Source: an uncultured Lachnospiraceae bacterium
Lineage (GTDB): Bacteria; Bacillota; Clostridia; Lachnospirales; Lachnospiraceae
Reading direction: 5' to 3'
Assembly: GCA_910580015.1 (NCBI GenBank)
Contig: CAJTVT010000002.1
Location: 1-36,280, forward strand
DNA: 36,280 nt
The position numbers and the translations under genes were made by a program. Numbering within the stretch: the stretch's first letter is position 1; each line of letters starts with the position of its first letter. Shown here in pieces: positions 8,056 to 16,608 of this stretch. The notes beneath the pieces were generated by a model, which worked only from the letters and a program-made list of their open reading frames with translations, was not told the DNA's origin and did not search any database.

Positions 8056-9228
8056 CTATTTAATGTATGCTTTATCCACCTGGATTACCACAAAATAATT
8101 CTCCCCAATTCGTATTCCCACCTGTCTTTGTATTCGTTCTGACAGCGCTTCGTCACTGATATGAAATTTATAAGGGACCACAACATCAAAAATTAAATTC
8201 GTATGTGTCTGTCCTGCAACTACCCGAAAATCATGCATGGTGAGAACCGAATCAATTTCCTTTATCAAATCTTCTATTTTACTCTTTAATTCCAACACAT
8301 ATGCATCTTGTGTCACCACTGGATCCATATGAATCACTGCCTCACAGTTAAGATTTTTTCTCAATTCCATCTCTGCATTGTCTACTACATCGTGAAGCAG
8401 CAATATATTTCCTTCTGCTGGAACTTCCACATGAAGAGAGATCATCCTTCTACCTGGTCCATAATCATGCACCAACAAATCATGAATCCCGCAGATCTCC
8501 TCATAGGCAAGCACAATCTCCTCAATCTTGCATACAAACTCTTCTTCTGGCGGCTGGCCAAGCAAGGGATTCAAGGTATCTTTCGCCGCACTGATCCCTG
8601 CATAAAAGATAAACAGTCCTACCAAAACACCACACCATCCGTCAATCTGAACTCCTGTAAATCTTCCCACCAACGCGCCAACCAATACGACGGTAGTTGC
8701 ACAGGTATCACTGAGACTGTCAATGGCTGTGGCGCGCATTGCCGCGGAAGTCAATTTTTTTCCTATTTTGTAATTGTAAAAAGCCATATAAAATTTAACG
8801 AAAATAGATGCCAGAAGAATCCAAAAAACCAACAGGTTAAATTCCACTGGTTCAGGCTTTAAAATCTTCTCCACAGAACCTTTTACCAATTCAAAGGCCA
8901 TTACAAGAATGGCGCCCGAAACAATAAGTCCAGCAATATATTCTATTCTGCCATGCCCAAACGGATGATCTACATCCGGCTTGGCCCCTGCCATTTTAAA
9001 CCCCACCAAGGTCACGCAGGAAGAACCTGCATCAGACAAATTATTAAATGCATCTGCTGTAATAGAAATGGAATGGCTCATGAGCCCCGCAAGAAATTTT
9101 CCCAAAAAGAGTAGAATATTCAGAATAATCCCAACCAGTCCACAGAGCATCCCATACTGCTGCCGGACCTGGGGATTTTGCACGTCTTCCTTCTCCTGGA
9201 TAAACAAATTTACCAACAGTGTAACCAC
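8056..9228 (-). CDS. Cation diffusion facilitator (CDF) metal transporter
   Basis: A 390-residue inner-membrane divalent cation/proton antiporter. About six hydrophobic segments span residues 25-225. Metal-site motifs are DAFNNLSDAG in TM2 (Asp-x-x-Asn-x-x-x-Asp arrangement), DHPFGHGR after it, and DSLSDTCAT in TM5, the Asp-rich pattern of FieF/MntE-like members exporting Fe, Zn or Mn. The cytoplasmic domain (about 230-390) is about 80-90 residues longer than in FieF and contains HDLLVHDYGPG and HMDP motifs, plus a second ferredoxin-like stretch at the end. The start is GTG at 9226-9228, chosen because AGGGAGG lies six bases upstream and no ATG with a ribosome site is closer. Metal specificity cannot be read from sequence. 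Confidence 0.9.
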   Translation of the reverse strand: MVTLLVNLFIQEKEDVQNPQVRQQYGMLCGLVGIILNILLFLGKFLAGLMSHSISITADAFNNLSDAGSSCVTLVGFKMAGAKPDVDHPFGHGRIEYIAGLIVSGAILVMAFELVKGSVEKILKPEPVEFNLLVFWILLASIFVKFYMAFYNYKIGKKLTSAAMRATAIDSLSDTCATTVVLVGALVGRFTGVQIDGWCGVLVGLFIFYAGISAAKDTLNPLLGQPPEEEFVCKIEEIVLAYEEICGIHDLLVHDYGPGRRMISLHVEVPAEGNILLLHDVVDNAEMELRKNLNCEAVIHMDPVVTQDAYVLELKSKIEDLIKEIDSVLTMHDFRVVAGQTHTNLIFDVVVPYKFHISDEALSERIQRQVGIRIGENYFVVIQVDKAYIK

Positions 9229-9250
9229 TTCGTTCCTCCCTTAATTTGCT

Positions 9251-9266
9251 GTCAGATCTTTCTGAC
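9251..9266. promoter_or_regulatory. Small inverted repeat in the CDF/permease divergent region
   Basis: GTCAGA-TCTT-TCTGAC is a perfect 6-bp inverted repeat, located 22 bp upstream of the CDF start codon and within its likely leader. It could be an operator or a small leader hairpin. The rest of the 140-bp divergent region shows no riboswitch; a purine riboswitch was looked for and not found. Confidence 0.3.
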
Positions 9267-9307
9267 CCTCAATATAATTTCAACCATTGTAACACAATTC
9301 AAATTTT

Positions 9308-9341
9308 TTGACTATCATTTTGGCGGAAAAACAGGTATAAT
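9308..9341 (+). promoter_or_regulatory. Probable purine permease promoter
   Basis: A perfect TATAAT (9336-9341) lies 29 bp before the permease start. The nearest -35-like hexamer, TTGACT (9308-9313), is 22 bp away, too far for standard spacing, so the promoter may need an activator or use a poorer hexamer. Confidence 0.45.
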
Positions 9342-9370
9342 AAAACATTATTAGGAAAGGAGAGTAATTT

Positions 9371-10744
9371 ATGTTAGAAAAATTATTCAAATTGAAGGAC
9401 AACCATACATCAGTCCGCACTGAGGTGGTTGCCGGATTTACCACCTTTATGACAATGGCCTATATCTTGGCGGTAAATCCAAGCATTTTATCTGCTACTG
9501 GCATGGATCCCAATGCAGTTATGATCGCAACGGCTCTTGCCTCTTTTGTGGGAACTTTACTTATGGCACTGATGGCGAATTATCCCTTTGCTTTGGCGCC
9601 TGGTATGGGCTTAAATGCTTATTTCGCGTACACAGTTGTCATCAAAATGGGCTATACCTGGGAGATTGCATTGTTTGCCGTATTTGTGGAGGGCATTATC
9701 TTTATTGTATTATCTCTCACCAACGTCCGTGAGGCTATTTTCAATGCAATCCCTGGCACATTAAAGGCCGCTGTGAGTGTGGGCATTGGTTTATTTATCG
9801 CATTTATCGGCTTGCAAGACGCAAAACTGATTGTCGCAAACGAATCCACACTGGTAACATACCAGACCTTCAAAGGTGATACCTTTCACTCTATTGGAGT
9901 AGGAGCAATTCTGGCACTGATCGGTGTTCTGATTACCGCTATTCTGCTGGCCAAACAACTTAAGGGAGGCATTCTTATCGGAATTCTTGCCACCTGGATC
10001 TTGGGTATTGTCTGTGAATTTGCTGGAATCTATGTGCCTGACCCAGAACTTGGCATGTATTCTGTTATTCCAAGTGCTTTTATCAGCTTGGATTTTTCCT
10101 CTTTCTCAGAGACTTTTGGTGCTGTTTTTACGAAAACAGATTTTGGTTCCATAAAAATTGGAGATTTTATTGTGATCATGTTCTCCTTCCTGTTTGTGGA
10201 TCTGTTTGACACCTTGGGAACCTTGATCGGTGTTTCTTCTAAGGCGGACATGCTAGATAAAGATGGTAAGCTGCCACGAATCAAACCGGCACTGTTATCA
10301 GATGCCATTGCAACCTGTGTAGGTGCAGTTTTTGGTACTTCTACCACCACCACTTATGTAGAGAGTGCTTCTGGCGTAACTGCTGGCGGACGGACTGGTC
10401 TGACCGCTCTGACTACGGGATTTTTATTCTTGTTATCCGTGATTTTTTCACCGTTGTTCTTAAGCATTCCCAGTTTTGCCATTGCACCAGCGCTGATCAT
10501 TGTAGGTTTCTATATGATGGGTTCTGTGGCAAAGATTGATTTCGAGGATATGACAGACGCAATCCCTGCTTTCCTGTGCATCATTGCTATGCCTCTTGCG
10601 TATAGTATCTCTGAAGGTATTGCCATTGGCGTAATCTCCTGGACATTGATCAATCTGATCACTGGCAAGGCGAAAGAAAAGAAAATCAGTATCTTAATGT
10701 ATATACTTACCGTATTATTTATTGCAAAATATATGTTCTTATAA
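9371..10744 (+). CDS. pbuG: NCS2-family purine (guanine/hypoxanthine/adenine) permease
   Basis: A 457-residue polytopic membrane protein that imports purine bases by proton symport. Hallmarks of the AzgA/PbuG branch are TTFMTMAYILAVNP near the N-terminus, the ALAPGMGLNAYFAY motif (about 76-89), LFDTLGTLIGV and the TTTTYVESASGVTAGGRTGL segment (about 320-340). Some 12-14 membrane segments fill the chain. The start follows AGGAAAGGAG. It stands alone on the plus strand between its promoter and a strong terminator. Guanine/hypoxanthine and adenine transporters are hard to separate by sequence, so the gene symbol indicates the family rather than proven specificity. Confidence 0.93.
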   Translation: MLEKLFKLKDNHTSVRTEVVAGFTTFMTMAYILAVNPSILSATGMDPNAVMIATALASFVGTLLMALMANYPFALAPGMGLNAYFAYTVVIKMGYTWEIALFAVFVEGIIFIVLSLTNVREAIFNAIPGTLKAAVSVGIGLFIAFIGLQDAKLIVANESTLVTYQTFKGDTFHSIGVGAILALIGVLITAILLAKQLKGGILIGILATWILGIVCEFAGIYVPDPELGMYSVIPSAFISLDFSSFSETFGAVFTKTDFGSIKIGDFIVIMFSFLFVDLFDTLGTLIGVSSKADMLDKDGKLPRIKPALLSDAIATCVGAVFGTSTTTTYVESASGVTAGGRTGLTALTTGFLFLLSVIFSPLFLSIPSFAIAPALIIVGFYMMGSVAKIDFEDMTDAIPAFLCIIAMPLAYSISEGIAIGVISWTLINLITGKAKEKKISILMYILTVLFIAKYMFL

Positions 10745-10747
10745 AAG

Positions 10748-10799
10748 TAGAGTGTGTTTGAATGAACCTAAAAAGGGATTTCAAACACACTCTATTTTT
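10748..10799 (+). terminator. Intrinsic terminator of the permease gene
   Basis: A perfect 15-bp stem (TAGAGTGTGTTTGAA at 10748-10762 with its complement at 10780-10794), a 17-nt loop and then five Ts. It starts three bases past the stop codon. Confidence 0.93.
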
Positions 10800-10832
10800 C
10801 TCTACCATTCTATTGCGTCTCAAAAGACACCC

Positions 10833-11618
10833 TTACAGATGGATCTCATATGCTGGATAAGCCCGGTCAAAATGATAACCCAGTTTTTGTGCAAGGGCAA
10901 CAGACCATCTATTCTGTGCATCCCAGCTTGGATAAAGTCCTCGTTCCATACATTCCAAGATAAGCTTCGCCCCGCATACCTGGGCAAGTCCCTGCCTTCG
11001 ATATGCTTCCATGGTTCCGATCTCAATCTCTATCCCTTCACGGTATACGGTATAAGAAGACGCACCAGACACCAATTTCCCATGATGCAGCACAAAGGCT
11101 CCCAGCCCTCTCCTGTGATACTCCTGAAAATCTGCATACTGAGAGGTAAAATCTTTTGCCCAAAGCTGTTCTCTGGTCTGCTGAAATATATCCTCATCTA
11201 TCAGTTTTATTTGATATTGAGGCGCAAGTCCTTCCACAATCCCTTGTAGATACTTTTGGTCAAAAATTCCAGGCTCTTTCTTGATGGCATAACGCTCCAC
11301 TCTCTTACATCGATCCCGATATGCCTCCTCAATCTTTTGTGCCCAAGCCTCACCGCTTTCATTCAAAGGTGGAACCATAATCAGATAATCGCGGCTTTGG
11401 GTCTTAATTTCTTCTGTCACAAGTGCATGGTTGGCTTCCCCAGCAAAATAGCAGAAATCTGCAAGGAGGATTCTTGCCGATTTGGGATTTTCTATGTCGT
11501 CTGCCCATGCATCTCCCATGTACCCTTGCAGGCAAGACCAGATCAGGGATTCCTCCCAGCCTGCAAACAGAGAATCAATGTTGTGGACGTCAGATGGGGG
11601 TAATTTGAAAATACTCAT
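10833..11618 (-). CDS. GNAT-family acetyltransferase
   Basis: A 261-residue protein that resembles the GNAT_acetyltran family (PF12746): the N-terminal half has SCLQGYMGDAWADD and ARILLADFCYFAG, and the C-terminal half carries the acetyl-CoA loop RRQGLA after a beta strand (EIEIGTMEAY). The substrate is unknown. The frame allows nine more residues upstream, but AGGAGA lies seven bases before the internal ATG at 11616-11618, so I start there. It is downstream of the GrpB-like gene on the same strand, with a gap of about 117 bp holding a weak CTTACCA/TGGTAAG inverted repeat. Confidence 0.85.
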   Translation of the reverse strand: MSIFKLPPSDVHNIDSLFAGWEESLIWSCLQGYMGDAWADDIENPKSARILLADFCYFAGEANHALVTEEIKTQSRDYLIMVPPLNESGEAWAQKIEEAYRDRCKRVERYAIKKEPGIFDQKYLQGIVEGLAPQYQIKLIDEDIFQQTREQLWAKDFTSQYADFQEYHRRGLGAFVLHHGKLVSGASSYTVYREGIEIEIGTMEAYRRQGLAQVCGAKLILECMERGLYPSWDAQNRWSVALAQKLGYHFDRAYPAYEIHL

Positions 11619-11735
11619 TGGTTGTTCTCCTGTTCTTATATTCATGTTATGCGAATTTACTTACCATACATAAAATCTTAATCGTTGATAATATTTGGTA
11701 AGACGAGGGATCTCATTTAAAATCATAACATATTT

Positions 11736-12302
11736 TTACTTTTTTCCATAACATAACTTTGCGCACCTGGTATATTTCTCCACAAAGTCCGTTTTTGCAT
11801 CTGTATAGGCATCACGATTGTGTTCGTATTTTTTCCAAAGAGACTTCTTTAATTCTTCATACTCTTTTGCAAGGGCAGGATGCGCATTCATGTAGTCTCG
11901 AAAATATATTTCATTATCATCACCATAATAGCGCAGATGTACATGAAAGACCCGTTCTGCAAACCCTTCTGTCGTATAGCCTTTATTAAAAGATTTCCTA
12001 TCTTGCTCTTCTGACATGCACAAGTATCCATTCGCTTCTAGTATCTGTTTCAACTCTTTCATCTGTATTTCTCGCGGAATTTCAAGAAGAATATCAATGA
12101 TCGGTTTGGCCCAGATCCCATGAATCGCTGTGCTTCCAATATGGTGAATCTGGAAGTCATCCATGGGCAAAAAACCTACCATTCTTTGTTTCTCTTCCTC
12201 ATACCAGTCTTTCCAACAACTTTGATGCTCCGATAGAATAATCGGAAACAACTGCCATAATTCTTCCAATGTCAACTCTGACAAAGATTTTATATGTTTC
12301 AT
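11736..12302 (-). CDS. GrpB/UPF0157-family nucleotidyltransferase-fold protein
   Basis: A 188-residue cytosolic protein of the GrpB (UPF0157) family, distantly related to nucleotidyltransferases. The signature HHIGSTAIHGIWAKPIIDILLEI is clear (first His at about 53-54 of the revised chain), with FHVHL and FRDYMNAHP further on. Most UPF0157 members have STAIPG; here Pro is replaced by His. Its biochemical role is not settled; some homologues are fused to dephospho-CoA kinase. The start at 12300-12302 is preferred over a Met six codons upstream because GGAGGG lies seven bases before it. Confidence 0.85.
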   Translation of the reverse strand: MKHIKSLSELTLEELWQLFPIILSEHQSCWKDWYEEEKQRMVGFLPMDDFQIHHIGSTAIHGIWAKPIIDILLEIPREIQMKELKQILEANGYLCMSEEQDRKSFNKGYTTEGFAERVFHVHLRYYGDDNEIYFRDYMNAHPALAKEYEELKKSLWKKYEHNRDAYTDAKTDFVEKYTRCAKLCYGKK

Positions 12303-12346
12303 AACTTTACCCTCCTGCATGACCCCTCTTTTATGACAAATATCAC

Positions 12347-12391
12347 AAAAACAGGAAGGTTTCCCTGTCTTAGAGAAATCTTCCTGTTTTT
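12347..12391 (-). terminator. Terminator of the arabinose operon
   Basis: A 17-bp stem with one G-U pair: AAAAACAGGAAGGTTTC (12347-12363) against GAAATCTTCCTGTTTTT (12375-12391), 11-nt loop, ending in five Ts on either strand. It begins 12 bp past the araD stop codon. Confidence 0.93.
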
Positions 12392-12403
12392 CAAAGAGAG
12401 CTC

Positions 12404-13105
12404 TTACGCTTCTTTCTGTCCATAATAAGCATTGGCGCCATGCTTGCGATAATAATGTTTATCCTGTAGCTCTTGAGGCACTGGCTGAATTCTAGGATTG
12501 ATAATCTCTGCACGGTAAGCCATTTTTGCCACCTCTTCCAACACCACAGCATTATGCACTGCTTCATGGGCGTCTTTGCCCCATGCAAAAGGACCATGAT
12601 TCTTGCACAGAACTGCTGGCACAGCCATCACGTCCTTGCCCATTTCTTGAAAGAAATTGACAATCAGATGTCCTGTATTTTCTTCGTATGCTCCGTCAAT
12701 CTCTTCTTTGGTCAAACAGCGCACACAAGGAATTTCACCATACATATAATCTGCATGGGTCGTTCCATAACAAGGAATGCTTCGTCCTGCCTGTGCCCAG
12801 CTTGTGGCATAAGAGGAATGCGTATGTACCACGCCGCCAATTTCAGGAAATGCCTTATACAATTCTAAGTGCGTCGCAGTGTCAGAGGATGGATTGTATT
12901 TTCCCTGTATTTTATTGCCTTCTAAATCCATCACTACCATATCTTCGGGCTTTAATTTATCATAATCCACACCGCTTGGTTTGATGACAAACAACCCGCT
13001 CTGCTGGTCAATTGAACTGACATTTCCCCAGGTAAACGTAACCAATCCATAACGGGGTAAATCCATATTTGCTTCATATACTACCTTTTTTAATTCTTCT
13101 AACAT
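12404..13105 (-). CDS. araD: L-ribulose-5-phosphate 4-epimerase
   Basis: Converts L-ribulose-5-phosphate to D-xylulose-5-phosphate, the last step specific to arabinose. This 233-residue class II aldolase-fold protein has the expected TFTWGNVSSID, IKPSGVDYDKL, PSSDTATHLELY (acid Asp76-type residue), the zinc ligands HTHSSYAT and the later His in CKNHGPFAWG. Two Met codons are adjacent; GGAGG is five bases from the second, so I use that. It is the last gene of the operon, 13 bp after the kinase gene, followed at once by a strong terminator. Confidence 0.95.
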   Translation of the reverse strand: MLEELKKVVYEANMDLPRYGLVTFTWGNVSSIDQQSGLFVIKPSGVDYDKLKPEDMVVMDLEGNKIQGKYNPSSDTATHLELYKAFPEIGGVVHTHSSYATSWAQAGRSIPCYGTTHADYMYGEIPCVRCLTKEEIDGAYEENTGHLIVNFFQEMGKDVMAVPAVLCKNHGPFAWGKDAHEAVHNAVVLEEVAKMAYRAEIINPRIQPVPQELQDKHYYRKHGANAYYGQKEA

Positions 13106-13118
13106 CATTTCCTCCTGC

Positions 13119-14720
13119 TTATTTCAAAGAATCCACTGCTGCACGTTCAATGAAAAGACCTTCACTGTAACGCTTAATAAAGGTATCGAAGCCTTCCACA
13201 TCCTTGATATCTGGGCGAATTGTCACACTCTCTTGTCCTACAAATACCTTATCATCCAGATACTGGGACAGTGTTTCATCTGCTCCCTTATTCACCATAT
13301 AAGAAGCAAGTAGGGCAATTCCCCATGCTCCGCCTTCTCCTGCGGTTTGCATCACAGAGACAGGCACGTTAACGGCTGCTGCCATCACTTTCTGTCCAAC
13401 CTCTTTGGTCTTGAACAATCCACCATGCCCCATCAGTACATCCAGCTTCACATTCTCTTCCTTCATCAGAATATCAAGGCCTGTCTTTAACGCACCGAGG
13501 GCCGTAAACAAATGTACTCGCATAAAATTAGCCAGGTTAAAGTTACTGTTGGGTGTGCGCACAAACAGTGGACGTCCTTTTTCAAAACCAGTAATATGCT
13601 CTCCAGAGAAATAGTTGTATGCAAGGAGCCCTCCGCATTCTGGATCCCCCTCCAAAGCCTTATGATACAGAACGGAAAACAGTTTCGTCATATCAACTTC
13701 TACTCCAAAGCTCTCCGCAAATTCCTTGAACAGATTGACCCATGCATTCAAATCTGAGGTACAATTATTGCAGTGAACCATCGCCACTGGGCTTCCATCT
13801 GGGGTTGTCACCATGTCAATTTCCGGGTGCACCTTTGCCAATTTTTTCTCCAAAACTGCCATGGCAAATACAGAAGTTCCCGCAGAAACATTTCCAGTGC
13901 GCTGAGCCACACTTTTCGTTGCCACCATTCCAGTTCCTGCGTCTCCCTCTGGCGGACATACGAGGACTCCAGCCCTTAAATTACCACTTACATCTAACAG
14001 TTTTGCTCCCTCTTCAGTAAGTGTTCCAGCATGTTCCCCAGCATTTAGGACTTTCGGAATGATATCCTGTAATTTCCATGAAAATCCTTCTCCTGCAATC
14101 AGATCGTTAAATTGATCCATCATCCTCCTATCAAAATCTATGGTATCACTGTCAATGGGAAACATACCAGATGCCTCCCCTACGCCCAGCACTTTCTGCC
14201 CAGTCAACTTCCAATGAATGTAACCTGCAAGAGTCGTAAAATATGCGACAGCGCTTACATGTTCTTCTTTATTTAGAATTGCCTGATACAGATGAGAAAT
14301 GCTCCACCTCTGCGGAATTTGAAACTGGAATAATTCTGTCAATTTGTTGGAGGCTTCCCCTGTGATGGTATTCCTCCAGGTTCGAAATGGTACTAAAAGC
14401 TCATTATTTTTATCAAACGCCATATATCCATGCATCATTGCGCTAAATCCGAGAGCTCCAATCGTGGTAAGCGTCACCCCATACTGGTCCTTCACATCCT
14501 CTGCCATTTTTGTGTAGCAATCCTGCAATCCATTCCAGATTGTATCCAGGCTGTAAGTCCAGATATTATTTTCATACTGATTCTCCCAATCATGTGCGCC
14601 AGACGCAATGGGTGTGTTATCACTTCCCACCAAGACAGCCTTGATTCTGGTGGAACCAAACTCAATACCAAGGGCAGTTTTCCCTTTTTGAATGTCTTGT
14701 ATTATAAGATTCTTTTCCAT
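13119..14720 (-). CDS. FGGY-family pentulokinase, probable L-ribulokinase
   Basis: A 533-residue FGGY sugar kinase. The N-terminal nucleotide-fold start ALGIEFGSTRIKAVLVG, the middle VCPPEGDAGTGMVAT and RTGNVSAGTS, and the C-terminal GHGGLFKTKEVGQKVMAAA plus AGEGGAWGIALLASY are all family features. Lying between araA and araD, it should phosphorylate L-ribulose, although the sequence is closer in style to the xylulokinase-like kinases of gut Clostridia than to the classical E. coli AraB. The ATG at 14718-14720 is preferred over an upstream Met because GGAGGG lies about ten bases before it. A perfect hairpin (14748-14782) lies just upstream of the ribosome site. Confidence 0.88.
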   Translation of the reverse strand: MEKNLIIQDIQKGKTALGIEFGSTRIKAVLVGSDNTPIASGAHDWENQYENNIWTYSLDTIWNGLQDCYTKMAEDVKDQYGVTLTTIGALGFSAMMHGYMAFDKNNELLVPFRTWRNTITGEASNKLTELFQFQIPQRWSISHLYQAILNKEEHVSAVAYFTTLAGYIHWKLTGQKVLGVGEASGMFPIDSDTIDFDRRMMDQFNDLIAGEGFSWKLQDIIPKVLNAGEHAGTLTEEGAKLLDVSGNLRAGVLVCPPEGDAGTGMVATKSVAQRTGNVSAGTSVFAMAVLEKKLAKVHPEIDMVTTPDGSPVAMVHCNNCTSDLNAWVNLFKEFAESFGVEVDMTKLFSVLYHKALEGDPECGGLLAYNYFSGEHITGFEKGRPLFVRTPNSNFNLANFMRVHLFTALGALKTGLDILMKEENVKLDVLMGHGGLFKTKEVGQKVMAAAVNVPVSVMQTAGEGGAWGIALLASYMVNKGADETLSQYLDDKVFVGQESVTIRPDIKDVEGFDTFIKRYSEGLFIERAAVDSLK

Positions 14721-14747
14721 TTCGTAAATTCCCTCCATATTCAAATT

Positions 14748-14782
14748 CAGGTAACAGAGAGATACCAATCTTCTGTTACCTG
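14748..14782 (-). other. Intercistronic hairpin between tktC and the kinase gene
   Basis: CAGGTAACAGA (14748-14758) pairs perfectly over 11 bp with TCTGTTACCTG (14772-14782). It lies in the 89-bp gap between the transketolase stop and the kinase start, with no U tract behind it, so it is more likely an mRNA processing or stability element, or a partial attenuator, than a terminator. Confidence 0.6.
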
Positions 14783-14809
14783 TTATGACTGCACTGCGCA
14801 GAATTCTAT

Positions 14810-15754
14810 TTAGTTCTTGACAAATTCTTTTACTTTCTCATAAATGCCCTGACCATCCAGTCCATATTTCTCCAGCAACTTCACTGCGGGGCCAGACTCG
14901 CCAAATACATCATTCACACCGATCTTACATACTTTCGCAGGCATCTTCTCACTCAAACAATCGCATACTGCACTGCCAAGTCCGCCAATCACAGAATGTT
15001 CTTCTGCGGTTACCACCTTACCTGTCTTCTTTACGGAATTTAGAATGATCTCCTCATCCAGAGGCTTGATCGTATGGATATTGATCACTTCTGCATGGAT
15101 TCCATCTGCCTCAAGCTTCTCTGCCGCTTCTAAAGCTGCACTCACACAAAGCCCTGTGGCAACAAGCGTCACATCACTGCCTTCTTTAAGCAAAACACCC
15201 TTGCCAATCTCAAACTTGTAATCGGGATTGTCGTTGATCACCGGAACTGCAAGCCGTCCAAATCTTAAATACACAGGACCGTCCATTTTAAAAGCTGCTT
15301 TGACTGCCGCCTGTGCTTCCACATCGTCAGAAGGGTTAATTACAGTCATTCCAGGAATGGTACGCATCAATGCAAGATCTTCATTGCACTGGTGAGATGC
15401 ACCATCTTCGCCCACGGAAATTCCAGCATGTGTGGCTCCGATCTTTACATTGAGATGGGGATAACCGATGGAATTTCTCACCTGCTCATACGCCCTGCCT
15501 GCTGCGAACATAGCAAAAGAACTTACAAATGGAACTTTTCCAGTTGTAGCTAACCCTGCTGCAATTCCCATCATATTACATTCTGCAATTCCACAGTCGA
15601 TATGCCTGTCTGGAAACACTTTCTGAAATACACCTGTCTTGGTAGCTGCTGCAAGATCTGCATCTAATACTACCAGATTTTCATGGTCTTTGCCCAGCTC
15701 TACCAACGCGGTTCCATAGCTGTCTCTGGTTGCGATCTTCTTTACTTCTGGCAT
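14810..15754 (-). CDS. Transketolase, C-terminal subunit
   Basis: A 314-residue protein carrying the pyrimidine-binding and C-terminal domains of transketolase: DADLAAATKTGVF and CGIAECNMMGIAAGLA (the catalytic Glu that activates thiamine diphosphate), then THAGISVGEDGASHQ, and a C-terminal EHSVIGGLGSAV. Clostridia commonly split transketolase into two genes. Together with the preceding N-terminal subunit it moves two-carbon units between pentose phosphates, letting xylulose-5-phosphate enter glycolysis. The start overlaps the end of the N-subunit gene by 13 bp, suggesting translational coupling and equal subunit amounts. Confidence 0.95.
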   Translation of the reverse strand: MPEVKKIATRDSYGTALVELGKDHENLVVLDADLAAATKTGVFQKVFPDRHIDCGIAECNMMGIAAGLATTGKVPFVSSFAMFAAGRAYEQVRNSIGYPHLNVKIGATHAGISVGEDGASHQCNEDLALMRTIPGMTVINPSDDVEAQAAVKAAFKMDGPVYLRFGRLAVPVINDNPDYKFEIGKGVLLKEGSDVTLVATGLCVSAALEAAEKLEADGIHAEVINIHTIKPLDEEIILNSVKKTGKVVTAEEHSVIGGLGSAVCDCLSEKMPAKVCKIGVNDVFGESGPAVKLLEKYGLDGQGIYEKVKEFVKN

Positions 15755-16581
15755 AATGCTTCACCTGCTTTCTTTAATTCTTCCATTGCGACAGTGTACT
15801 CTTCGTCATTAGGAGCTTTTCCATGCCATCCAGCCTCATTCTCCATATAAGATACACCTTTGCCTTTTACGGTCTTCATGATAATAGCTGTGGGCATACC
15901 TTTGATTTCCCTTGCCTCTTGAAAGGCCATACGAAGCTGATTAAAATCATTTCCATCTGTAACATGGATCACATGAAAATGAAATGCTGCAAATTTATCT
16001 CCGATGGGATAAGGAGAGCAGATATCTTCCACTTTGCCATCAATCTGCAAACCGTTATTGTCCACAATCACGACCAGATTATCCAGCGCCCGGTGCCCTG
16101 CAAACATCGCTGCTTCCCATACTTGTCCTTCTTGGATTTCACCGTCACCCAACAGCGTGTATACTCGATAGCTTTCATTGCTAAGTTTGGCAGATAATGC
16201 CATTCCCACTGCGGCGGAAATTCCCTGTCCTAAAGAGCCGCTTGACATATCAATCCCAGGCGTATGCTGAATACAAGGATGTCCCTGCAAATGAGATCCT
16301 ATATGACGCAAGGTTTTTAAATCTTCCACTGGAAAAAATCCTCGGCAAGCAAGGGCGGAATATAAGCCCGGAGCAGTATGTCCTTTGGATAATACAAAAC
16401 GGTCACGGTCTGCCTTTTTTGGATCTTTTGGATCAATGTTCATCTCTTCAAAATACAAATACGTAAATACTTCTGCCGCTGAGAGAGAACCGCCTGGATG
16501 TCCTGCCTTGGCAGCATGAACACCCGTCACTATGCCTTTACGGACTTCATTGGCGATTTTCTGAAGCTCTAAGTTTTCCAT
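15742..16581 (-). CDS. Transketolase, N-terminal subunit
   Basis: A 279-residue thiamine-diphosphate-binding half of transketolase. Visible features are HAAKAGHPGGSLSAAEV near residue 22, LSKGHTAPGLYSAL, SGSLGQGISAAVGMA, and the diphosphate/Mg motif GDGEIQEGQVWEAAM running to VDNNGLQIDG. Its ATG follows AAAGGAG with correct spacing and lies 27 bp after the transaldolase gene. It is a partner of the overlapping downstream subunit gene. Its place inside an arabinose operon means this copy is probably a dedicated, inducible enzyme; a housekeeping copy elsewhere would be expected. Confidence 0.95.
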   Translation of the reverse strand: MENLELQKIANEVRKGIVTGVHAAKAGHPGGSLSAAEVFTYLYFEEMNIDPKDPKKADRDRFVLSKGHTAPGLYSALACRGFFPVEDLKTLRHIGSHLQGHPCIQHTPGIDMSSGSLGQGISAAVGMALSAKLSNESYRVYTLLGDGEIQEGQVWEAAMFAGHRALDNLVVIVDNNGLQIDGKVEDICSPYPIGDKFAAFHFHVIHVTDGNDFNQLRMAFQEAREIKGMPTAIIMKTVKGKGVSYMENEAGWHGKAPNDEEYTVAMEELKKAGEALCQK

Positions 16582-16608
16582 GTAAATTCTCCTTTATTCT
16601 TCGATTGC

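Noticed and set aside
7915..8142. Plus-strand 75-codon frame in the gap before the CDF gene
   Set aside because: No ribosome site, runs over the hairpin at 8004-8036 and into the antisense of the CDF C-terminus.
9229..9370. Purine riboswitch upstream of the permease
   Set aside because: The conserved loops and three-way junction pattern are absent, and the leader from the -10 to the ATG is only about 25 nt.
12473..12868. Plus-strand 131-codon frame inside araD
   Set aside because: Antisense to the catalytic core of a clear epimerase gene; no ribosome site.
14446..14456. AATCCGAGAG inside the kinase gene as a further copy of the palindromic repeat
   Set aside because: Only a short chance match in coding sequence; flanking bases do not continue the repeat.
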